From contig JAFXEA010000458.1 of assembly GCA_017521065.1 (NCBI GenBank), forward strand, positions 1-6,519: a stretch of 6,519 nt of DNA, read 5' to 3'. Below are positions 1 to 5,592 of the stretch, piece after piece (the first letter of the stretch is position 1; each line of letters opens with the position of its first letter). Below the pieces are notes generated by a model, which saw only the letters and a program-made list of their open reading frames with translations, had not been told where the DNA came from and searched no databases. This DNA comes from Kiritimatiellia bacterium (GTDB taxonomy: Bacteria > Verrucomicrobiota > Kiritimatiellia > RFP12 > UBA1067). The translations under genes and the position numbers were made by a program.

Positions 1-2195
1 CCCTTCTTGTCCGTCTTCAGCGTCAAATAACCATAGCCATCATCTTGATAACAAAACGCAAACGTGTAGTACTTGTCGAGGAAACTTGACTTCGTAAGCA
101 GTTCCTTGTTCTGGCGCATGCCGTTCATTTCGCCGCCGCCGAGATACATGTCGGTGGTCTTGTCATACGAATCAACGATTCCGTCAATGGTGCCGTTTGG
201 ACGGAAGTTTACGTGGCACCATGAATCGTCCTTTGCATCGTGCCAAAAGCGGAACTCGGCATCAGATTCGTTTCCTTCGTCGTAGAGTTCATCAGAGAAT
301 TGATCTGCACCAGGATCGCACCATTCCAAACTGCCAGAGACGGAACGGGCACCTAGCCCGGTGAGAACTTTGCCGGAGACCTTGCCGGCCGAAGTGACGG
401 AAAGCTCGAGAAGTGAACCTTCCGGTATCCACTCTTCATCGCATTCACAGTATTCATAGCATACACCCTGTGGACCAGAGCCAGCCGTGAGACCGCGATA
501 GTCGCCTACCAGCCATTCAGGCAAAGGCATAATCTCGATGTTGACCGTCAGAGCCTTTGAAATCTTTGGACGAGCTGTGGCAACGATCGCGACCGAGGTC
601 TTGCCCGCCTTCGTAGGAACGCCGGAGAGGACGCCCGTCTTCGCGTCGAATTTCAGTCCCGCAGGAAGCTTGCCGTCAAGTTTGTAAGAAAGCGGGAAAG
701 CCGCATGCCCGCACTGGAGAGCATACTCCATCGAGCATCCAACGACTCCGCGCACATCTACATTCGCTTTTTCACCAGACCATTCATAAGCAGAGTAACC
801 TCTGCCGTTCTTGGACGAGAGGTGGTTGAACACGATGTCATCGGCGGAATAGTCCGCAAGCGCCTTGAACACAGCAACGACATGTACCTTCCCGTCATCC
901 GGACTAATGTAGTCTTTCAGCTTCCACGCCACTCCGTCGCTGTCCTCGACTTTCCAGGAGGCAGTTATCGCCTTGAAGGGCGATTCAGGGCCTTCCCAGT
1001 TCTCTTTGAACGCCCATCCCTGAAACGCATAGTCTTTGGCCTCCTTCGCCGTAAAGGTGATTGACTTGCCTGTTGCACGGCCGTCCTTAGAGCTCATCAT
1101 GGCAGTGCCGCCTTTGGACGACGCCGTGCATTCGCCGCCCTTGATGGTCATTACGTCAATTACGACAGACGGAATATACACGAACCAAGTCGAATCATCA
1201 TAGCAACTTGAACTATTATCGCCATCATCGCCCACACGCACCACCGCAGTCGTCGTATTGTTAGGGGCATCCCAATTCGGATCGGTGGAACGCCATTTAA
1301 TTGTGTACTTACCAGCCTTTAACATGACTCTATCTTCACACTTGTACCAGGTCCTGCCACCATCCGGACTCCATTCGAATGCGTCATAGGGAGGTTCAAT
1401 GGTTGTCCCGCCAAAACTGACGGGAGATGCACTTGCATAGCCTGTCAACCTCCCACTGGTCGATTCATCGATGTACGTCGGCTGAAGCGTCACTCCAACA
1501 CCAGGCATAGTAAATTCCGTTTCGCAGTGTGACACATGAAAGTCCGGACCCAATTTGGCGCTTGACGGCGAGACCGTCCATTTCTGGAACACAAACCTAT
1601 TGTCTCTGTTGTCAAAGGTGCACTCGTCCACATGCACATAGACATGCATTCCCTCCAGGAGTTCTACAGTGCCCTTACCTTCATGGCTCCCGCCATCTTT
1701 TATATCGGGCCTGCTCTGCAAGTCGAGATCATCCTCGCCGGAAGACTCCAAGGGATCCCACCTAACATACACAGAATCATCTTTAAGAGTAAGCTTTACG
1801 AGAGGCCGCCAATGCGCATAGAGAATAGGACCCCTCGGGAAGATTCTTACATCAAACTCGCCACAATTAGGCACCCGCTCACCACCCTCTTTCTCAGTCC
1901 ACCAGCCCTCAAACAAGTATCCATTGCGAGAAGCTGAAGGCAGACTGTTATATTTATCGCCGTGATAGAACAACTGGACCGCGGCGGAAGCATTGCCACC
2001 GTTGGCATCGAACTTTACCTTTGTTATGCCAAATACCGAGAGTGTAAGTCCTCCCAGCAAAAGCCCAACAATAATTCTTTTGTAGAATAGAGACCCACGC
2101 CTCGGCTTTACCGCCAATGCAACGTCCCCCTCGTCAAGCCGTACGTGTGGATTTCCCGCACACGGCTTTCCATTGAGTGCTTTTCTCGTTATCAT
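1..2195 (-). CDS. Large modular surface/secreted protein with InlB-like and putative-Ig (He_PIG-like) modules; 3' end outside window
   Basis: I translated this frame by hand from the ATG at 2195-2193: 731 complete codons with no stop, so the C-terminus is missing. Residues 1-38 are polar, and 10-38 are encoded by a group II intron-like sequence. Residues 39-57 (KRIIVGLLLGGLTLSVFGIT) look like a signal peptide or anchor. Residues 59-129 resemble a Listeria-Bacteroides InlB B-repeat (KVKFDANGG ... NGYLFEGWW ... LYAHW). Residues 132-241 look like a divergent second copy (FVFQKW, TMPGVGVTLQPTY), and 350-444 a third (FQGWAFKENW). Residues 498-555 match the putative-Ig He_PIG pattern (LPAGLKFDAKTGVLSGVPTKAG). 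From 560 a beta-rich unit starts (EWLVGDYRGLTAG, LELSVTSAGKVSGKV) that I cannot name. Such modules are known from adhesin-like exported proteins; ligand and function are unknown. The start is supported by an AGGA eight bases upstream, and no other good start precedes the hydrophobic segment. Confidence 0.85.
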   Translation of the reverse strand, partial: MITRKALNGKPCAGNPHVRLDEGDVALAVKPRRGSLFYKRIIVGLLLGGLTLSVFGITKVKFDANGGNASAAVQLFYHGDKYNSLPSASRNGYLFEGWWTEKEGGERVPNCGEFDVRIFPRGPILYAHWRPLVKLTLKDDSVYVRWDPLESSGEDDLDLQSRPDIKDGGSHEGKGTVELLEGMHVYVHVDECTFDNRDNRFVFQKWTVSPSSAKLGPDFHVSHCETEFTMPGVGVTLQPTYIDESTSGRLTGYASASPVSFGGTTIEPPYDAFEWSPDGGRTWYKCEDRVMLKAGKYTIKWRSTDPNWDAPNNTTTAVVRVGDDGDNSSSCYDDSTWFVYIPSVVIDVMTIKGGECTASSKGGTAMMSSKDGRATGKSITFTAKEAKDYAFQGWAFKENWEGPESPFKAITASWKVEDSDGVAWKLKDYISPDDGKVHVVAVFKALADYSADDIVFNHLSSKNGRGYSAYEWSGEKANVDVRGVVGCSMEYALQCGHAAFPLSYKLDGKLPAGLKFDAKTGVLSGVPTKAGKTSVAIVATARPKISKALTVNIEIMPLPEWLVGDYRGLTAGSGPQGVCYEYCECDEEWIPEGSLLELSVTSAGKVSGKVLTGLGARSVSGSLEWCDPGADQFSDELYDEGNESDAEFRFWHDAKDDSWCHVNFRPNGTIDGIVDSYDKTTDMYLGGGEMNGMRQNKELLTKSSFLDKYYTFAFCYQDDGYGYLTLKTDKK
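2082..2168 (-). mobile_element. Group II intron 3'-end relic (domain V + domain VI), no intron body
   Basis: Read on the minus strand, 2168-2136 is a 33-nt domain V-like hairpin. The basal stem AAGCCGT pairs perfectly with ACGGCTT and contains the AGC triad. Two G-T wobbles follow, then a 2-nt bulge (AC) on the 3' side, a short upper stem with one C-A mismatch, and a GAAAT loop. A 3-nt linker GAC (2135-2133) leads to a domain VI-like helix: GAG plus GGGGAC (2132-2124) pairs with GTCTCT (2094-2089) and TTC (2087-2085). A2088 is the single bulged base, and the element ends TAC (2084-2082). That puts the bulged A seven bases from a terminal AC, as expected for a lariat branch point. Domains I-IV and an intact reverse transcriptase are absent: only about 360 bases separate the upstream gene's stop from this 3' end. 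It therefore cannot be a complete self-splicing intron. The upper-stem mismatch suggests decay. Confidence 0.75.
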
Positions 2196-2203
2196 GGACT
2201 TCT

Positions 2204-2209
2204 TCCTTT
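2204..2209 (-). promoter_or_regulatory. Ribosome binding site of the surface-protein gene
   Basis: The minus strand reads AAAGGA, followed by eight bases and then ATG. This is the best Shine-Dalgarno match in the leader. It supports translation starting upstream of the intron-derived segment, so that segment would be part of the protein. Confidence 0.55.
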
Positions 2210-2270
2210 CTGTCCCGTTTTATGAGTTGCCTTTTTGCAGTTATGGCACAACACCAAATAATGCCAAGCC

Positions 2271-2288
2271 GAAGGGCAAGTGCCCTTC
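2271..2288. repeat. Perfect 8-bp inverted repeat in the leader
   Basis: GAAGGGCA and TGCCCTTC are separated by two bases; a realistic RNA fold is a 7-bp stem with a 4-base loop. It lies 76 bases upstream of the surface-protein start. No run of T follows on either strand, so it is not a classical terminator. It could be a leader-RNA structure, a protein-binding site or part of the degraded intron. Confidence 0.45.
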
Positions 2289-2379
2289 CGCCTCGCAAAC
2301 ACACAGATGGTTTTGAGCCATTTCATTATTTACTTATTAGCAGCTGAGAAGCGACTGTTACAGCTATAGGAGTTTTTTT

Positions 2380-2540
2380 GTAGGGGCAGGGATGGCTAGG
2401 ATAGTAGGGATAGGTAGGTATAGGCCGGGCTAGGAGTAGGGGCGGCTAGGAATCCTAGCCAGGCCTAGCCCGGCCTATAATGGCCTATAATCCTCCTATC
2501 CTAGCCTACCCTAGCCAGGCCTAGAATCCTATCTATCCCG
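2380..2540. repeat. CTAG-saturated nested inverted-repeat element
   Basis: This block contains eight CTAG tetramers between 2396 and 2524; I find about five in the rest of the window. The left half is written as TAGG/GGCTAGG, the right half as its complement CCTA/CCTAGCC. Three nested perfect inverted repeats are visible: GGCTAGGA / TCCTAGCC (2444-2451 and 2453-2460, one base between); a 16-bp pair TATAGGCCGGGCTAGG (2419-2434) with its complement at 2464-2479; and an 11-bp pair GGCTAGGATAG (2394-2404) with its complement at 2496-2506. There are direct repeats too: GGCCTATAAT twice in tandem (2472-2491) and CCTAGCCAGGCCTAG twice (2454-2468, 2510-2524). The right edge overlaps the last codons and stop of the FGE-domain gene. 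As RNA it could fold into a long hairpin at the end of that operon. It resembles a REP/MITE-type intergenic element but matches no family I know. Confidence 0.8.
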
Positions 2541-3818
2541 CATCGTCAAGGCCACACGAAAGCCGTAGCCTTTGGTGTGACAATTCGGCTTGAGCCAAAG
2601 GCGGCGAAAAGCGCGGCAGTCCATCGTCTTGTCACCCCAACCGCCGCCGCGCAGAATGCGAAAATAGCCCCGTGCTATGCCCTTTGGATCCATCATCGGA
2701 TGCGACACGCTACCAGCCCAGTCAAGACACAACTCCCACACATTGCCATGCATGTCATATAACCCCCACCGGTTGGGCAGGTAAGAACCAACCGTAGTAT
2801 GATTCGCCGAATATCCTCCCCTGCCGTCGGCATGGTTTTCGCCATAGCGCCCCAGATCCTTCATGTCATCCTCGGAATTGCCGCCGTTGTTGAACGCGCT
2901 AGTCGTGCCCGCCCGGCAGGCGTATTCCCATTGGGCCTCGGTGGGCAGGTCGAAATCCAGTCCCGTTCTCGTTCGCAACATCCCCATGAACGAACTCTGA
3001 TCGACGGCCGAGGAGGACGGCCACTTCGCGCCGTACGAGGAACCCCGTATCATATTGTAGGAAACATGCTCCACCGGTCTTTTGTCGCCCTTGAATTCAG
3101 AAGGATTCGCCCCCGTCACAAGTTCATACTGCTCCTGCGTGATTTCGAAGATGCCAATGTAGTACGGTTTCGTGAGCGTCGTCTCGAGCTTGCCCAGCAT
3201 CGCAAACTTGCCGGATTCGATACGCCGCAGCACAAGCTTCGTCGTCTTGTACTCGTCGGTGTTGAACGTACCGCCTGGAATGTCTGCGGCATTTGACACG
3301 AATGAAACAGGGTAGCATAATGCCGAAGGACCACACGAGAGGTCAACCACGCAGTAGAGTCCCCTGCGGAGCCCTTCCTTCAATTCGTCTTGACGGCTGG
3401 CCTGCGATCTCATTTCGTCGAGAATTCGATCAAGCCGACTATCCTTCCTGTTCGATGCGCGCAGCGCGGATTCGACCATGTTCGCCATGTTCTGGGGCTG
3501 GATGTCGGAAATCGTGGTCTTGATGGTTCTGAGCACATCAATCGCCTCGTTGTATGCGCCATGGCCAACGTAAAAAGTGAACGCACCCTTGAGCAACAGC
3601 AGCCTGGCGGCCTCGGAAGCCTCCTTCTCCGCAAATCTCGCGGCGGCCCTGGCGACGTCGGCGCGCGTTTTGCTCCCGTTCCGCATCGCCTCCAGTGCAG
3701 GGTGCATCAGCTCCCACACTGATCCTTCGGCCTCCAGTAGCTCCTGCTTCGTCGGCATCGCAGCGAGCGACGCGGCCACCGCCGCAAGAAAAACCATGAC
3801 AAATGACTTGATTCTCAT
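2529..3818 (-). CDS. Secreted FGE/SUMF1-domain (formylglycine-generating-enzyme-like) protein
   Basis: 429 residues. Residues 1-20 form a signal peptide (MRIKSFVMVFLAAVAASLAA). Residues 21-175 are mostly helical, with no named domain that I recognise. From about 195 to 425 there is an FGE-sulfatase/SUMF1 fold: ESGKFAML at 201-208, the YYIGIFEITQEQYELVTGANPS motif region at 219-240, LPTEAQWEYACRAGT (291-305), GLYDMHGNVWEL (352-363), RGGGW (390-394), C401 and GFRVAL (419-424). Aligning RGGGW...C with the human FGE active site, the second catalytic cysteine is kept (C401) but the position of the first appears to be Asp. Oxidation of sulfatase cysteines is therefore doubtful; many bacterial members act as non-catalytic or ligand-binding domains. 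The ATG lies five bases after the sigma-factor stop, so the genes are probably cotranscribed and translationally coupled. The stop falls at the edge of the CTAG element. Confidence 0.9.
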   Translation of the reverse strand: MRIKSFVMVFLAAVAASLAAMPTKQELLEAEGSVWELMHPALEAMRNGSKTRADVARAAARFAEKEASEAARLLLLKGAFTFYVGHGAYNEAIDVLRTIKTTISDIQPQNMANMVESALRASNRKDSRLDRILDEMRSQASRQDELKEGLRRGLYCVVDLSCGPSALCYPVSFVSNAADIPGGTFNTDEYKTTKLVLRRIESGKFAMLGKLETTLTKPYYIGIFEITQEQYELVTGANPSEFKGDKRPVEHVSYNMIRGSSYGAKWPSSSAVDQSSFMGMLRTRTGLDFDLPTEAQWEYACRAGTTSAFNNGGNSEDDMKDLGRYGENHADGRGGYSANHTTVGSYLPNRWGLYDMHGNVWELCLDWAGSVSHPMMDPKGIARGYFRILRGGGWGDKTMDCRAFRRLWLKPNCHTKGYGFRVALTMRDR

Positions 3819-3823
3819 ATCAG

Positions 3824-4432
3824 CTATCTCTCATCGGAAAATTCCATCTCGATCAATGATATCGCCCGCTCCACGCGGAACTTGATCTGGCGAAGATAGT
3901 TGCCGTCTATGCCGAACCTTCTGCACACCTCGGCGGCCGGCATCCCGTCAATCACGTGCGCGCGGTAGACGGCCTTTGTCTTCGCCGAGAGCGCGGTTTT
4001 CGTGAGCACATGCTCCACCGCGGTCTCGTGCCTAGCCTTCACCCATGCAAGGTCGAGCGCGATTCCCTGCTCCGGCGGAACTTCAGGCTCGTCCGCCAAA
4101 TCGTCAAGAGAGACAATGCCGTTCACGCCATGGCACTGCTCCCACCGGTATATCCCTATGAGCTGCCTGCGGATGAGCATCTTCAGGAACGTGCGGAACT
4201 GCGACTTGTCGGCATTGTACCTTCTTCCGGCCAGAATCTTCACAAGATGCCGGTACACTTCCTGGACCACGTCGTCGGGATCGTGATTGTGGTCGATCTG
4301 AACGATGAAATTCTTCATCACCGGCGTGTACAGGTCGAAGAAGCGCGTCCACGCCGCACCATCGCCTCCGCCAGTGGCCTCGTTTGCGAGTTTCTCCAGC
4401 AGCGTCTGCGACGTCGAGGGGAACTCGTTCAT
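3824..4432 (-). CDS. ECF-like RNA polymerase sigma-70 family factor
   Basis: 202 residues from the ATG at 4432-4430. Region 2 covers about 27-98: WTRFFDLYTPVM, then DPDDVVQEVYRHL (51-63, the usual core-binding acidic motif), then FRTFLKMLIRRQLIGIYRW (79-97) for -10 recognition. A linker (about 105-125) leads to region 4, about 130-195, with a helix-turn-helix (MPAAEVCRRFGIDGNYLRQIKFRVERA). There is no region 1.1 or 3, as in ECF factors. The start overlaps the kinase stop as ATGA, with GAGGTG five bases before the ATG at its 3' base, so I prefer it to the long upstream extension of the same frame, which would lie inside the kinase gene. No anti-sigma factor is visible. Adjacency to a Ser/Thr kinase suggests control by phosphorylation, as known for the EcfP/PknT pair of Vibrio parahaemolyticus; that is inference here. 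Confidence 0.88.
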   Translation of the reverse strand: MNEFPSTSQTLLEKLANEATGGGDGAAWTRFFDLYTPVMKNFIVQIDHNHDPDDVVQEVYRHLVKILAGRRYNADKSQFRTFLKMLIRRQLIGIYRWEQCHGVNGIVSLDDLADEPEVPPEQGIALDLAWVKARHETAVEHVLTKTALSAKTKAVYRAHVIDGMPAAEVCRRFGIDGNYLRQIKFRVERAISLIEMEFSDER

Positions 4433-5436
4433 TTCACCACCTCGTATATTCCTTCCGCGCCAAAGGCGGAGCGGACGGCGTTCTCGTCGAACGACGACGC
4501 TGAGTGCCTGCGGAACGCAAGCCAGCACGCGGCAGATGCGACAACGGCCGCCGCCAGAACGACGGCAACGACGATGCGGCGCCTGCGCCTGGCGGCCTGC
4601 GCCATTGCCGTCTGCCCCATGAGCCTCTCGGCTATTGCGCCAAGACTGGTAGGGCGATCTTTTGGATCTTCGGCAAGCATCTGCGGCAGAACTTCCGACC
4701 ATGGAAGTTCAAACACCTCCAGAAGCTGAAGCGCCATTGATCCCGGCGCGTACAAGACGCCAGTGAGAAGATAGACAATCATCACGGCGAGCGAATACAC
4801 GTCGGCCGCGGGAGTGGACTCTTCGCCACGCTCCACTTCCGGCGCCATGTAGCCATGCGTGCCCATCACGAGTCGCGAATCCACCGATCCCTCGACCATG
4901 GTCGTCTCGGCGTTCACTTCGCGGCGCAACTCCTTGGAGAAGAGCCTCGAGACGCCGAAATCGGAAAGCACCACGCGGTCGTCGGCGTTCAGCAGCACGT
5001 TGCGGAGCTTTACGTCGCGATGGACAATGCCCTGGGCGTGGATGTAGTCCAGCGCTGCGGCAAGATCGCAGAACCACCGCCACACGCATTCCTCCTCCAG
5101 CGTGGACGGCTCGATGTCCGCAAGCGTATGCGGTGCACCGTCCTTGCCGAGCACGAGATCCATCACGAAATAAAGCGTCTTGGTGGCTTCGTCGAAGTTG
5201 AGGTCGACGACGCGCACGATGCGCGGATCGCCAAGCCGGGCAAGCACCCTTCCCTCGGCGATGAACTTCTCCCTGATGACATCGACATGGCCGTGGTCCA
5301 GCGTGAACGCCTTCAGCGCATAGTGTACGCCGAGGTGCGTATGCACAACCTCGTACACAGCCCCTATCGCACCTTTGCCAAGAAGGCGAACGATGCGATA
5401 GACGCCTATCATGTCATCTGCTTTTAAATCTGCCAT
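4429..5436 (-). CDS. Membrane-anchored Hanks-type Ser/Thr protein kinase
   Basis: 335 residues. The catalytic domain (about 12-275) has all key elements: glycine-rich loop GKGAIGAVYE (20-29), ATP-binding K42 in YALKAF, a likely helix-C Glu (E61 in IAEGRVLARL), catalytic loop HRDVKLRNVLL (139-149; D141, K143, N146), DFG (159-161) and APE (198-200), then DVYSLAV. It should be active. The activation segment between DFG and APE is long and rich in Thr and Ser. After a basic patch (RRRRR, 283-287) comes one membrane helix (about 288-307) and a tail of only about 28 residues outside, with no PASTA, NHL, WD40 or other sensor domain. The gene heads the operon with the sigma factor and FGE-domain protein. 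A second possible start is Met9. The Shine-Dalgarno sequence is weak. Confidence 0.93.
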   Translation of the reverse strand: MADLKADDMIGVYRIVRLLGKGAIGAVYEVVHTHLGVHYALKAFTLDHGHVDVIREKFIAEGRVLARLGDPRIVRVVDLNFDEATKTLYFVMDLVLGKDGAPHTLADIEPSTLEEECVWRWFCDLAAALDYIHAQGIVHRDVKLRNVLLNADDRVVLSDFGVSRLFSKELRREVNAETTMVEGSVDSRLVMGTHGYMAPEVERGEESTPAADVYSLAVMIVYLLTGVLYAPGSMALQLLEVFELPWSEVLPQMLAEDPKDRPTSLGAIAERLMGQTAMAQAARRRRRIVVAVVLAAAVVASAACWLAFRRHSASSFDENAVRSAFGAEGIYEVVK

Positions 5437-5488
5437 GTCTACACCGATGCATCTAAGTCTTCTCTATGCCGTCCACCGACGGATATAT

Positions 5489-5494
5489 ATCATA
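5489..5494 (-). promoter_or_regulatory. Candidate -10 box of the kinase-sigma-FGE operon
   Basis: The minus strand reads TATGAT, followed by an alternating TA run. A start of transcription near 5481 would leave a leader of about 45 bases. The hexamer 17 bases upstream (TGTCCA) is a poor -35, so the site may need an activator or use another sigma factor. A small hairpin (CCGTC / GACGG, 5469-5482) lies just downstream in the leader. Confidence 0.35.
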
Positions 5495-5539
5495 CCACAC
5501 TTATACTTCGCTGGACAGCTAAAAACCCTCATAACAATC

Positions 5540-5560
5540 TCGCAAATTGAATCGCAAATT
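5540..5560. promoter_or_regulatory. Pair of 9-bp direct repeats upstream of the kinase promoter
   Basis: TCGCAAATT occurs twice (5540-5548 and 5552-5560) at a 12-base period, about 45-70 bases upstream of the candidate -10 box. Position and phasing fit a tandem operator for a regulator or activator, but the sequence is AT-rich and chance is possible. Next to it is an inverted pair TGGCAA / TTGCCA (5561-5566 and 5575-5580) that could be a weak 3' hairpin for the lipoprotein gene. Confidence 0.35.
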
Positions 5561-5592
5561 TGGCAAACCACTTATTGCCAGCGAATTAACTC

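Larger units (their letters stand above)
2192..2326 (-). other. 44-codon ORF overlapping the surface-protein start; possible intron-ORF remnant
   Basis: The ATG at 2326-2324 opens 44 codons ending in TGA at 2194-2192, which overlaps the next ATG as ATGA. The product contains LVLCHNCKKATHKTGQ, with a CxxC pair and an H-N-C...H spacing. This faintly recalls the end of the HNH endonuclease domain that closes many group II intron maturases, and it lies just upstream of the domain V-like hairpin where such an ORF would end. There is no Shine-Dalgarno sequence before the ATG, and the segment includes a hairpin. It may be a decayed maturase tail, a small leader peptide coupled to the downstream gene, or chance. 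Confidence 0.2.

Noticed and set aside
705..1937. Plus-strand open frames of 119, 78 and 101 codons
   Set aside because: They are antisense to the surface-protein gene, whose minus-strand frame is open throughout and encodes recognisable InlB-like and putative-Ig modules.
2341..2380. Seven-T run (2373-2379) after an AGCTG/CAGCT pairing, as a plus-strand terminator
   Set aside because: The stem is only 5 bp with a 14-base loop, is separated from the T run, and there is no plus-strand gene to terminate.
2380..2540. CTAG block as a CRISPR array
   Set aside because: There are no regular spacers or constant-length repeats; the units are short, overlapping and inverted.
2082..2540. A complete, self-splicing ORF-less group II intron
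   Set aside because: Domains I-III alone usually need several hundred bases; the available space also holds the CTAG element, and no 5' GUGYG-type boundary with recognisable domain I structure is visible.
4433..4702. 90-residue N-terminal extension of the sigma-factor frame
   Set aside because: It would overlap the kinase C-terminus in another frame and has no sigma-like content. The ATGA start with a GAGGTG upstream gives a normal ECF length.
3956..4729. 257-codon open frame on the plus strand opposite the sigma and kinase genes
   Set aside because: It lies antisense to two well-supported genes with clear motifs; its product has no recognisable domain and is the complement of GC-rich coding sequence.
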